From positions 186,001-250,000 of the forward strand of contig JADJHU010000003.1 of the NCBI GenBank assembly GCA_016707425.1: a DNA stretch of 64,000 nucleotides, read 5' to 3'. How positions within the stretch are numbered: the first letter of the stretch is position 1; every line of letters starts with the position of its first letter. The position numbers and the translations under genes are program-made. The notes under the pieces were generated by a model. The model saw only the letters and a program-made list of their open reading frames with translations. It did not search any database and was not told the DNA's origin. Source of the stretch: Gammaproteobacteria bacterium. Lineage in GTDB: Bacteria > Pseudomonadota > Gammaproteobacteria > Steroidobacterales > Steroidobacteraceae. Of the stretch, positions 1 to 9,186 are shown one piece after another.

Positions 1-121
1 CATCCTCGAGATCGAGGATCACTGCATCGGCACCGCAGATGAAAGCCTTCGCCACACGGCGGGCGTGATCACCTGGTGCGAACAGAAAGCTCCGCAGCCC
101 GCTCGGATCGGCTCGTTTCAT
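1..121 (-). CDS. HpcH/HpaI aldolase / citrate lyase beta-like protein, N-terminal fragment
   Basis: The 40 visible codons begin with ATG at 121 and run off the left edge of the window. They read MKRADPSGLRSFLFAPGD followed by a stretch ending GADAVILDLED. The R-S-x-L-F-x-P-G-D opening and the A-D-A-V-I-L-D-L-E-D strand are hallmarks of the CitE / HpcH-HpaI TIM-barrel family, which cleaves or forms C-C bonds of CoA-bound or free hydroxy acids. The last D of LDLED belongs to the metal-binding region in this family. The gene lies 26 bp downstream of the metalloprotease gene on the same strand. The true substrate cannot be told from a 40-residue fragment. Confidence 0.72.
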   Translation of the reverse strand, partial: MKRADPSGLRSFLFAPGDHARRVAKAFICGADAVILDLED

Positions 122-147
122 TGGTGCCCGCTCTCCCGCATGCCCGA

Positions 148-961
148 TCAGCGCTTCGCGCCACGGTAGAATGGCATCACTTTCGGGATGTTGGCCTCGA
201 GCTGCTGAATGCGCGTGTCGGGGAGACGGGTGCGTGCTCAAGAACTCCGCTGGGCCCCGGCTGCCCTCGGTGCTCATCATCTTCTTCCACACGCTCACCG
301 ACGCGTTTGGATCATAGCCCGAGCGCGCCATGAGCTCGAGGCCGATCAGATCCGCCTCGGACTCCTGCTCACGGCTGAAGGGCAGCTGGAAGGTCACGGT
401 GGCCACCATGTTCGCCAGATCCACGACGCTCGAGGACACGCCGGTGGCCGCGGCCACACCCGCCAGTGCGAGCTGCTGCGCATAGGCCCGCGAGATGCGC
501 TCGCGGCTGTGCTCCCGCAGCGTATGTGCAATCTTGTGACCGAGCACCGAGGCGAGTTCGTCGTCGCTGAGTTTCAGACGCTCGACGAGCCCTGAATACA
601 CCATGATCTTCCCACCCGGCATGGCGTAGGCATTCATGTCCCGGGTAACCTGCACATTGACCTCCCACGGCCAGCCAGGCGCATCCGGGCGGAAGGTTGC
701 CGTATGCGGGATGAGCCGGTGCGCGACGGCCCGCACCCTCGTCACGAGAGCGACGTCCCGGTTGAGCGCGCCCGCAGCCCGTGCCTTCGCGAGCTCCTGC
801 TGATAGGCCTGCGCGGCGCCCTGCTGCACCTCCTGTTCCGACACGAACATGTGCTGCTTGCGCCCGATGCCCACCGCCCCGGGCTGTGTGGTCTCGACGG
901 TGGTGCAGCCGCCGGCGACTCCGGCAACAATCAGGAGGACCGGCAGAAATCTGTGATACAT
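148..961 (-). pseudogene. M48-family metalloprotease lipoprotein, frameshifted and with altered catalytic motif
   Basis: The product starts at ATG 961 with a lipoprotein signal (hydrophobic stretch ending VAGGC, lipobox Cys19). It continues through an M48 (Oma1/BepA/LoiP-like) peptidase domain with the usual YAMPGG and YSGL motifs and the downstream zinc-ligand region SEAD. Such proteins take part in outer-membrane quality control. Two defects are seen. The zinc motif reads H-K-I-A-H (His142-Lys143, codon AAG at 533-535) where the family has HExxH, so the catalytic glutamate is replaced by lysine. Near 221 a CCCC run shifts the frame; after correction the protein ends with DTRIQQLEANIPK and stops at 148-150. 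Either the gene is dead or these are consensus errors. It is divergent from the P450 gene across 259 bp with no recognised motif. Confidence 0.75.
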
Positions 962-1220
962 GGTGATCGCCTCTTCGCGACTCGCCCGCGCGGCAGCTGC
1001 GCCCCGGCAGCCCGCTGCCAGTCTACAGGTGAAGGCGGCACGAGCACAGGCGATCCCGGGCGTCCGCAAAGACCGCGCCGCCGCGAAGACCCTGCCCGAT
1101 CAGGAGCCGCCTTTGGTACGCTTCGCCCGGAGCGATTCGCTCCCCGGCCAGAGTGATCCGCCGTTCCAGCGGTGAGCTCCGTGAGAAGTCCGCCGCAATC
1201 CGTTCCTGAGGAGTTCCGGC

Positions 1221-2383
1221 ATGTCCACGGTGATCGACAAGACGGTGGATTACGAGTACCCCGAGATCGATTTCGGACTCGACGACGTCCCCGACCTCGA
1301 GCCGCGCATGGCACGACTGCTCGCCGAAGGAAAACGCGTCGTGAAGGTGCGCTACATCGGCAAGCCCGCATGGATGCTGCTCGGACACAAAGAGGTCTGG
1401 GACGCATTCCTCGACACCGCGCATTATCCCTGCAGCGCGGCGCACCTGCGCCACAGTGAGCCCACGATGGGTCGCAACCTCCTGTGCCTCGACGGCGAGG
1501 AGCATCGCATCAAGCGCGCGCTCGTGGCCCCGGCTTTCCAGCCGGCAAGGATACGCGAGTACACGGAGCGCCTGCTTCGGCCGCTCGCCAACCAGCTGAT
1601 CGACGGCTTTCGCGGCCGCCACGAACTCGACCTGGTCGCAGGGTTCACGCATCGCCTGCCGCTGCAGGTGATCACGCGGCTCCTCGACATCCCGGCCGGG
1701 GACGAGCACCGGCTCATCGAATGGATCGACGGGCTCTTCCTCTATCCCTGGAATCCGGAGCTCTCATCCACACACGCCGCGCGGCGCCGCGCGACGACCT
1801 GATCTCCATGATCACATCGTCGGAATTCGAAGGCCACCGCCTCACCGACGAGGAAGTGCTTGCCTTCGTGCGGCTGCTCTTCCCGGCCGGCTCCGACACG
1901 ACCTATCTCGCGCTCGGCAGCATGATGAACCATGTGCTCGGCGACCCGGAGCTGAAGGCTCGCCTGCTTGCCGATCCGGCCCTCGTCCCGAAGGTGGTCG
2001 ACGAGTGCCTGCGCCTCTACAGCACCACGGCCATGATGCCGCGCTACACCGAGACCGGCATGGACTACGAGGGTGCGCACATCCCGCCAAACTCCTGGGT
2101 GATGTTCGGCATCCGCACGGCGAACCGGGATCCCTCCGTGTTCGAGGACCCGGATCGCTTCGACGCCGCCCGCAGCCAGAGGAAGAGCCTCGCCTTCTCG
2201 GTCGGCTCGCATGCCTGCCTCGGCATGCACCTCGCACGCGCCGAGATGCAGGTGTCGCTGGAGCTGCTGCTGAAACGCCTGCCAGGACTGCGGCTGCGCG
2301 ACGGGCGGGTGCCCATGACGCAGGTGAACCTGCGCGGCGTGCGCGCGCTGCCCGTGAGATTCGACGACGTATTGCCGGCGTGA
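1221..2383 (+). pseudogene. Cytochrome P450, frameshifted with missing mid-section
   Basis: The gene starts at ATG 1221 and reads as a soluble bacterial class I P450. The first frame covers the N-terminal half to about 1757 (C-helix region GEEHRIKRALVAPAF). The second frame, from about 1762, carries the I-helix oxygen-binding motif AGSDTT, the K-helix E-x-x-R (ECLR) and the heme loop FSVGSHACLG with the cysteine ligand. The proteins join between FLYPWNPE and HTRRAAPRDD. Roughly 20 residues expected there by comparison with relatives are absent, and the frame is shifted, so this is more than a one-base error. It would hydroxylate a hydrophobic substrate with electrons from a ferredoxin, but no redox partner is nearby. 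The 259 bp after it (2384-2642) hold no gene I can support. Confidence 0.85.
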
Positions 2384-2642
2384 GAGATCCTGCCGATCCC
2401 GAATTCACGCCCGCAGCAATGCAGGCGATGGGCGAGCCGGCGCCGGAGGACGGCTCATCGCTCGGACCGCTGCTCGATTCGCTGTTCGAGGACTGGATCC
2501 CGCGCTCCTTCAACACGGCGCGTCACGCACCGCGGCAAGGCGACGTTCACAGGTTGCGAGGCCGGCGGCCGCTTCCTCGCGCGCGTGTGCGCGCCGCCCG
2601 GCGGTCGCAACCATAATGGTTCCGTTCCGGTAGGAGCATCCC

Positions 2643-2887
2643 ATGGCCACGAACCTCACGCTCAAGAACATCCCCGATGAGGTCTACGAACGGCTGAAGG
2701 CCTCGGCGGAAGCGCACCGGCGCAGCCTGAACAGCGAAGCCATCGTCTGTCTCGAAACCATGCTGTTGCCGGGACGGATCAGCCCAGCCGAGCGGCTGGC
2801 CCGGGCGCGGGAGCTGCGCCGCATGCCGACCCGAGGGAAGTTCACCGCCGCGGGATCGATGCGCTCAAGCGCACCGGGCGCCCATGA
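2643..2887 (+). pseudogene. FitA/VapB-like ribbon-helix-helix antitoxin, frameshifted near 3' end
   Basis: Starts at ATG 2643 after a GGTAGGAGC ribosome-binding region. The N-terminal 40 residues (LTLKNIPDEVYERLK, then HRRSLNSEAI) form a typical Arc/MetJ ribbon-helix-helix DNA-binding fold of the FitA type. The C-terminal part that should wrap the toxin is shifted by one missing base near 2852. When corrected the protein reads GIDALKRTGRP and stops at 2885-2887, overlapping the toxin start as ATGA. Read as given, the frame runs on to 3320 through the toxin gene in the wrong frame. It forms a type II toxin-antitoxin pair with the PIN protein that follows and would autorepress it. Confidence 0.8.
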
Positions 2888-3279
2888 TCGTGGTCGACAC
2901 CAGTGTGATCGCCTACCTGCACCTGCCCGGCGAACACACCACGCGGGCCGAGAGCCTGCTCGAACGCGATCCCGACTGGGCGGCCCCGGTGCTCTGGAGG
3001 AGCGAATTTCGCAGCATTCTCGCCGACTACATGAGGCGCCGGCAGCTCGGCTTCGCGCAGGCGTGCGAGCTGCAGGCGGAAGCGGAGAGTCTTCTCGCCG
3101 GTGCCGAGCACGAGGTCGAGTCCCGGCGCGTCCTCGAGCTCGTGCGCGACAGCGACTGCTCGGCCTACGACTGCGAATTTGCCGCACTCGCGATGCAGCT
3201 CCGCACGGCGCTCGTCACTGCGGACGTGAAGCTCCTGAAGGCCTTCCCGAAGCTCGCCGTGCCGCTGACCTCGCGCTGA
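2884..3279 (+). CDS. vapC: VapC/FitB-family PIN-domain ribonuclease toxin
   Basis: A 131-residue PIN-domain protein with all four acidic metal-binding residues visible: Asp5 (MIVVDTSV), Glu41 (WRSEF), Asp96 (SAYDCEF) and Asp114 (TADVKLL). Family members cut tRNA or other RNAs using Mg or Mn and are held inactive by the cognate antitoxin. The start overlaps the corrected stop of the antitoxin by 4 bp, the standard order and coupling for vapBC/fitAB. The toxin itself is intact while its antitoxin is frameshifted, which would be harmful if real and so argues for a sequence error in the antitoxin. Confidence 0.87.
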   Translation: MIVVDTSVIAYLHLPGEHTTRAESLLERDPDWAAPVLWRSEFRSILADYMRRRQLGFAQACELQAEAESLLAGAEHEVESRRVLELVRDSDCSAYDCEFAALAMQLRTALVTADVKLLKAFPKLAVPLTSR

Positions 3280-3281
3280 CT

Positions 3282-3815
3282 GCTCGAGGGCTGCATCGAG
3301 AGCCAGATACCCGACCGTAACCGCGAGCTCGTCGTCTACTGCGCCGTCGGCGGCCGCAGCGCCTTCGCCGTCGAGTCGCTGCGGCAGCTCGGTTATCTGA
3401 AGGCCGTCTCCATGGATGGCGGCTTCGAGGCCTGGAAGTCCCTCAGGCTTACCTGGGTGATCGACCCGCTGGCCGCCCGAAGGTGGAAAGCGCCGCGGAG
3501 TTCATCCGCCGGCTCAACCCTGACGTGCAGGTGACGCACCTGCCGCTCCGTCTCGATCGCTCCAATGCGCTCGAGCTGCTCGCCGACTGGGATCTCGTCG
3601 TCAACGGCTGCGACAATTTCCCGACCCGCTATCTCGTGAACGATGCCTGCTGGTTCGCCGGCAAGCCGCTGTACGGGCGGCTGCTGCTCTTCGATGCGCT
3701 CAGCATGGAGTTCCGGGGGATACGGCTCGACCGCAATCCGAACTGCAGCCTGTGCGGCGCGCGGCCTACGGTCACGGCGCTCATCGATTACGAGCAGTTC
3801 TGCGCGCAGCGGTAG
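3282..3815 (+). pseudogene. Rhodanese-MoeB/ThiF-like protein remnant
   Basis: Directly after the toxin stop, an open frame reads a rhodanese domain: VVYCAVGGRSA contains the active-site loop with the catalytic Cys, followed by MDGGFEAW. Near 3480 the frame shifts into a ThiF/MoeB E1-like segment (NGCDNFPTRYLVND) that jumps from AGKPL straight to YGRLLLFDAL. It then ends with the C-terminal region NCSLCGARPT and LIDYEQFC. The large middle part of the adenylyltransferase, including its other zinc cysteines, is missing. N-terminal rhodanese plus MoeB fusions are known sulfur-carrier activating enzymes for molybdopterin or thiamine synthesis. This copy lacks its N terminus and core and cannot work. 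Confidence 0.72.
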
Positions 3816-3820
3816 TGGTC

Positions 3821-4245
3821 TCAGCGAATGACGACCAGGTGACGTGCCTGCGCGCCCGGCACAGCCCCAACGGGGACGTGCCGATCGAGCGTGGCGAATC
3901 GCCCGCGCCGCTCGACGGCAAGTGTGAGCAGATAGACGTCCGTGACGTGTCGGGCGCTGAGTAGGCCGCCAGTCGACGCGCGACTCGGCCAGCAGATCTT
4001 GCGTCCGCCGCCCAGAAGGCATGATGTCGATCCGAGGCTGCAAGACGCAGCCGCTCGGCGATCTCTGCCGGGCGCGCGGGTTCGACACGCGGGCTGCGAC
4101 ATGATACGGATACAGCCGATCTGCGTGATCGGGCACGATGCCCACCCGTGCCGGAGTGGGCATCTCAGCCACGCTCACGAGCTGGTGATGGACGTGCGAC
4201 GCATCGAGCAGCGCAATGAGCACGTTCATCGAGCAGGGCGCGCAC
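3821..4245 (-). pseudogene. vapC: VapC-family PIN-domain toxin, frameshifted
   Basis: The pieces join into a PIN protein. A GTG at 4245 opens VRALLD, then after a two-base gap NVLIALLDASHVHHQ. Two further frame changes lead to LLAESRVDW, then LSARHVTDVYLLTLAVE and a final RFATLDRHV. The first aspartate (ALLD-NVLIAL), the TDVYLL aspartate and the TLD aspartate mark the PIN active site. The antitoxin gene lies 19 bp upstream on the same strand. At least three indels make the reading frame unusable as given, though no large segment is lost. The group resembles the VapC family that starts xxLLDVNVLIAL. Confidence 0.72.
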
Positions 4246-4264
4246 GAGTCTCGGCCCGATTGGA

Positions 4265-4507
4265 TCAGATGCCTTCGCGATCGCGAAGATCGTCGATCTG
4301 TTCGTTCGTGACGATCTTCCCGCCCGCCGGGAAGGGCCTGAAACCGTACAGAGCCCTAGGCTCCTGCACCGTGGACTCGGAGCGTGCGCCAGTCAATGCG
4401 CGGCGCGCGAGCGCCGAGAGCACGTCCCCGGCCGACCGCCCCTCGCGACGCGCAAGCTCCTTCACCGCGGCGAGCACGTCATCTTCGATGTCCAGCGTAG
4501 TGCGCAT
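4265..4507 (-). CDS. vapB: VapB-family antitoxin
   Basis: An intact 80-residue protein starting MRTTLDIEDDVLAAVKELA. This is the short beta strand plus two helices of a ribbon-helix-helix DNA-binding domain, followed by a flexible C terminus that should bind the toxin. It stops 19 bp before the PIN-domain gene on the same strand, so the two form a second vapBC operon in this window, convergent with the first. VapB proteins normally repress their own promoter and neutralise VapC. It is the only unbroken gene of this pair. Confidence 0.82.
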   Translation of the reverse strand: MRTTLDIEDDVLAAVKELARREGRSAGDVLSALARRALTGARSESTVQEPRALYGFRPFPAGGKIVTNEQIDDLRDREGI

Positions 4508-4612
4508 GATTGATGCGCTGATGCTAGCGCATCAGCGCACTTATCACAAGCAGGCCGGTGTCGCTGGACAGCTCGCGGAGCAGCCTTGCACCCGAGCGCC
4601 ACGGCGACCGCT

Positions 4613-5495
4613 TCAGCGCCGCACGATGATCTCCGCGAGCCGCTGCACTTCGGCAATCTCCGCCGTCGCAGGCGACAGCAACACCTCGTCGCAGCCGAGC
4701 TCCTCGAGCGCATCGAGCCCGGCACGCACGGCCTCCGGGCTGCTCATGCCCATGGTGCCGGCGACCGCCCGTGCGGTGCCCTCGCCGGCGATCTTCAGAT
4801 AGTCGTAGACATAGCCCTTCAGTTTCGTATCCGCGTCCTTCGGTGCGAGCGAGCACCAGAAGCCGCTCACGATCTCGGGACGATCGATGCGCCCCGCTTC
4901 CTGCCAGGCCGTGCGGATCTCCCCGATCCAGTAGCGCACCGGCGCCGGATCGCCGTTCATGGTGAAAGTGTAGACGCCCTGCGCCCAATGCGCGGCGCGC
5001 CGGATGCTCTTCGGGCCCATGGCGCCGGCCCCAGACGGCGGCCCGCCCGGCTGCTCGGGACGCGGCCCGACCGGATCGACCCGGGGACAGGCGGCTCGCC
5101 CGCCCAGATGCGGCGCATCTCGGCCACCTGCTCGTCGAGCCGCGCGTGACGGCGAGCGAAGGACGCGCCTACGGCCTGGTAGTCCTTCTCGCGTCCGCCG
5201 ACGCCGACCGTGACGGTCACGCGGCCTGCCGAGAGCACGTCGAGCGTCGCGATCTCCTTCGCGGCCCACACCGCCGAGTGCATGGGCAGCACGTAGAGCG
5301 AGGGCGCGATGCGCACGCGCTCGGTGACGGCCGCGGCGGCGGCAAGCGTGATGCGCATGTCCTGGGTGGGGCCGGTGATGCGCTCCCACAGGAGAGCGTC
5401 GAGAAGGGCCCCGCGTCGATCGCCCGGGACCAGCCGAGCGTGGTGCCACGATCCTGGCCGGGCTTCATGTAGGGCAGGCAGATGCCGACGCGCAA
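4613..5495 (-). pseudogene. LLM-class (luciferase-like) flavin oxidoreductase, two frameshifts
   Basis: Reads as an F420- or FMN-dependent luciferase-like monooxygenase/reductase. The start is TTG 5495 (LRVGICLPYMK), followed by ERITGPTQDMRITLAAA, the barrel strand VTVTVGVGG, and a C-terminal half with PGGPPSGAGAMGPKS and WAQGVYTF. The frame shifts near 5395 and again near 5075; when joined the protein is about 294 residues, normal for the family. The TTG start is supported by a GAGGAGG sequence five bases upstream. It is divergent from the DegT-family gene. Which cofactor it uses cannot be decided from the sequence. Confidence 0.77.
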
Positions 5496-5500
5496 GATAT

Positions 5501-5507
5501 CCTCCTC
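5501..5507 (-). promoter_or_regulatory. Shine-Dalgarno GAGGAGG deciding a TTG start
   Basis: On the minus strand GAGGAGG lies five bases before TTG at 5495-5493. It supports TTG as the start of the LLM oxidoreductase gene, because no ATG occurs in the right place and the TTG begins the conserved first beta strand. Confidence 0.6.
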
Positions 5508-5636
5508 GTAAGAGGATTTTAGCCGCTCCGGTCCGTCCTGAGCCGCCCGGCCGTGGTCTTTGAACCGTTCTGCCATTGCCCTCGGTGCGCTGACGGCCGA
5601 GACTGCATCGGGTCACGGCTCGAAGGACGGCAGCTC

Positions 5637-6899
5637 ATGCAGAACAGAATTCCCCCGCGCAAGGTGGTCTACGGCGGCGCGATGCTCGACCAGAAGGAAA
5701 TCGACGCCGTCGTCAAGGTCATGCAGAGAGGCATGGCGATCGGCAAGCAGGTGCAGACTTTCGAGAAGCGCTGCCCGAGGTCCTGGGCCACAAGTACGGC
5801 GTGATGGTGAACTCCGGGTCCTCCGCCCTGCTGCTCGCCATGCGCATGCTGAATCTGCCGAGGGCTCGGAGGTGATCACCCCCGTGCTCACCTTCGCACC
5901 GACGTCGCCTCCATCGTGCACGCGGCTACGTGCCGGTCCTCGTCGACGTGGGAGCCCGACAGCTACCCAGATCGATCTCCGAGCGCATCGAGCGCATGAT
6001 CACGCCGAACACAGGCGATGCTGGTGCCGAACCTGGTCGGCGGCATGCCGGACTGGGACCGTCTGCGCGCCCTGGCCGACAAGCACGGCCTGAAGATCAT
6101 CGAGGACAGCTGCGACACGCTCGGCGGCACGCTGCGCGGCACGCCGACCGGGCAGCGCTCCGACATCAGCGTGACCAGCTTCTCGATCTTCCACATCATC
6201 ACCTGCCTCGGCAACGGCGGGCTGGTGGCCGTGGTCGACGAGAAGCTCTGGGACTGGGGCCTCATGGCCCGCTGCTGGGGCCGCTCGTCGGAAAAATTCA
6301 TGCACGGCACGCGCGTGAAGGACAGCGACGGGCGCTTCCTCGAGGACCTCGACGGCATTCCCTACGACGGCATGTTCATCTTCGAGGACGTCGCCTACGG
6401 CTTCATCCCGAACGAGGCAGGCGCCGCCTTCGGCCACGAGCAGCTGAACAAGCTCGACATGTTCTGGAAGCTCCGCGACCGCAACTTCCGGAGCCATCTG
6501 AAGTTCCTCGCGAAGTACCCGGAGGTCTTCATCCCGCCGCGCCTGCTCGCGGACGTCGAGACCACCTGGATCTGCTGCCCGGTACAGCTGCGGCCCGAGA
6601 CGGGCTGGAGCCGCCGCTCGCTGCAGCTGCATCTCGAGACCTCCGACATCTCGACGCGCGTGATCTTCTCCGGAAACATCACGCGCCACCCGATGATGAA
6701 GGGCGTCACCTGTCGCAAGGACCCGGAGGGCTACCCGCGCGCCGATCAGATCATGGAGCAGGGGCTGATGCTGCCCTGCCATCCCACCATGACCGAGGAG
6801 GACTGCGCCTACGTCCACCAGACGATCGAGGACTGGATGGCGAAGCAGCCGGCGCGGGCAAGGGCAGTGGCTGATCACTCCGCGTCGATCATGAACTGA
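5637..6899 (+). pseudogene. DegT/DnrJ/EryC1/StrS-family PLP/PMP enzyme with His at the lysine site; several frameshifts in the N-terminal half
   Basis: From ATG 5637 the protein begins QNRIPPRKVVYGGAMLDQ. After several single-base shifts between about 5770 and 6020 it settles into one frame to the stop at 6899. Fold-type I features are clear: NSGSSALLLA (phosphate-binding turn), EVITPVLTFA, and EDSCDTLGG. The catalytic stretch reads SFSIFHIITCLGNGG: the residue that is normally the PLP-binding lysine is histidine. The same replacement is known in the sugar 3-dehydrases RfbH and ColD, which use PMP and do not transaminate. The natural substrate here is unknown and no sugar-nucleotide genes adjoin it. 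The last 25 bp overlap the convergent FAH-cupin gene. Confidence 0.78.
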
Positions 6900-8936
6900 G
6901 CGAACAGCACCGCCTCGTCGGCCGGATTCTCAGAAGCATCCGCGACTTCAGCTGCACGATGTGCTCGGCGCGGCCGGCCACGATGGTCCTGCCCTCGCTG
7001 ATCGCCCGCAACTGCCCCCTGATGACCGAGTAGTAATTGACCCGCTCCGGACTCGTGGGCAGGCGGCAGTGCGGGAGCAGCTCCACCATGCGAAAGGTGA
7101 TTCCGTTCCTGCCCGGCCGATCCCTCATGGCCCCGGTGACCGTGTCCTCCCTGCCGGAAATGTCGGCCTTCCCCGCAGACGTCCGCCAGATATCGCCCGC
7201 CCAGCCGACGACCTTGCCGCTCTCGTCGTGGATTTCGGCCTCGTTGGGTGAGAAGTCGTCGAAGAGGACTCCGGATCTGCCGGCCGGCTTGTCGCTGCTC
7301 CGGAACGTTGCCGATACGTAGCGTTTGAACCTGCCGGGCCGGGAGCCCGGCTTCGGAGCCGCTGGGCGCTCGAGCTGCGTCAGGCTGCCACGGTCGGCGT
7401 CGATCAGCAGTCCGCCGATGAACGCCGCCTTGTCACCGGACAGATCCCACCCGTGCATGCTGCCCAGCTGCACGAAGGCATCGCCGGGCTGCAAGTGCAC
7501 CTCGTCGTCGTCGTTGAGCGTCGTGGGAAAGCCTTCGAGGCACACGAACAGATTCAGGGAATCCGTCCTGTGCATCGACATGTGCTTCATCAGGTCCTGC
7601 TCGGCCGGGATGTGGTGCGTGCCGATGGTCCTGTGCAGATCCTGGATCATGTCCACGAACAGCTTTCGCCGGGCGGGGGACAGGCTCGGCAGGAGGCGAG
7701 CCGTCGGCAGCACGTCGGCCGGATCGATGGTCACGCACCGGAAGACCGAGCCGTTGGCAGGGGCTTCGTGTTCGAAGGGCTCGTTGCCCTGGTCTACCCT
7801 GCCGGTCGCCGAATCGCGCGCCGGAGTCTCGGCGAGCTTCCAGATGTCGGCCAGGCGGCTTCGCGTGACGTCCGGATAGTCGTCGATGATGAACTCCGAC
7901 TTGCCATCCACGTCGGCACAGACGTAGCGCTTGTAGATCCTGAACCGATTCCGGATCTTCCTCACCCTGGGCGCCACGATCCTGTTGCGCAGCACCCCGA
8001 TACCCTCGATCTCGAGCTCGATGACGTCGCCGATGACCAGCGGCCTGCCGACCTCGATGCCGGAACCGAAGCCCACCGTGCCGTGGCGATCACGTCGCCC
8101 GGATAGAGCGTCGTGCCGGTGGAGATGTACTCGATGACGTCCGCGATACTGTAGTAGGCGGAGCCACTGTTGCCCCGGCCTCGCTCTTCGCCGTTGACCC
8201 TGACGATCATGACGGCATTGCCGGGATCGAACTCGTCCGGTGTGACCATGCAGGGGCCCATGGCCGTGGCGAAATCCTTGCCGATCGCCGGCCCCAGCCC
8301 GATCTCGTTGTGCGATTCTCTCGTCTGGATGAATCTGGCGGAGAAGTCGTTCAGGATCGTGAATCCCCCGACGTGGTCCATGGCGTCCCGGGCATTGATG
8401 TTCATGCCCTCCTTGCTGATGTAGAACGCCAGCTCCAGCTCGTAGTCCTTGAACATCTCCCCTTCCGGAAAGGCCACCTCTTCGTCGGTCCCGATCACCG
8501 CATTGACGTTCCCCTTGTAGAAGAGCGGCATCTCGTACCACACCTTGGGAGGCTTGAACGAGTCCTCCGGCATCTGTGTGACGTCCTGCCCCAGCAGCAT
8601 CTGCTGGCCGATCTTCTTGGCATTGATGAAGTGCTGTTCGTAGCACATCGTGTCGCGCAGCGTCAGCGGACGGGGGACCGGGGCCAGCAGCCTGGCCTCG
8701 GTGAGCGGCAGGCGGCAGCTTTCAGGCGCCCTCTCGAGGAGCTCCTGCGCCTCGAGTCTCGCGGCGGAGCGGCCGGCCAGGAAAGCGATCATGTTCTCGA
8801 AGCAGGCGTTGCCCCGTCCTCGCAGCGCCTCGCTCGCGGCCTGCAGGTCCACGATGCTCTGCCCGCCCGCCCGGATGGCTCCGATTCTCTGACGTTTCCT
8901 CTCGTCGCCCGCTCGAACGTAGGTCACCAGTCTCAC
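6875..8936 (-). pseudogene. Fumarylacetoacetate hydrolase-cupin-cupin fusion, two frameshifts
   Basis: Starts at ATG 8936. Residues 1 to about 325 are an FAH-family domain: the metal-binding acids are seen in DYELELAFYI and in NDFSAR, with an N-terminal lid domain before them. One frame change near 8085 leads into the end of that domain (GTVGFGSGIEVGRPL). Two related cupin modules follow, each starting RFxxYKRYV or RFKRYV and containing ADIW. The first is complete (MHRTDSLNLFV, then LQPGDAFVQLGSMHGW). The second ends, after a shift near 6935, with NPADEAVLFAQF and a stop at 6875. FAH enzymes hydrolyse C-C bonds of acylpyruvates in aromatic-ring degradation. A fusion with two cupins is unusual. 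Confidence 0.78.
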
Positions 8937-9186
8937 GGAAACTCCCTCTCACGAGTTCGGCCCGGTCGCCCCCGGCCTGCCTCAGCGCGCCAGCATGCCT
9001 CCATTCAGAATCTAGCATTGAACCGGTGGCACACGACAGACGCCGGGCATGCGCGCAGCATCGGTGGCACTGAGCTTTCGTGCCATGGTCCTTGATCCGT
9101 CCTGCTCTTGCCGGCGGACCGGCAAAGAGTAAGAGTGTCCTGCAGGCGGCATATCGATCCCCGCGGCATCGCCCGAGGAGGGCTTC

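Noticed and set aside
6875..8936. Reading the FAH-cupin-cupin protein as a gentisate 1,2-dioxygenase (bicupin) fused to fumarylpyruvate hydrolase.
   Set aside because: The cupin modules resemble the generic small cupin family and do not show the iron-ligand pattern of gentisate dioxygenase clearly enough to claim it.
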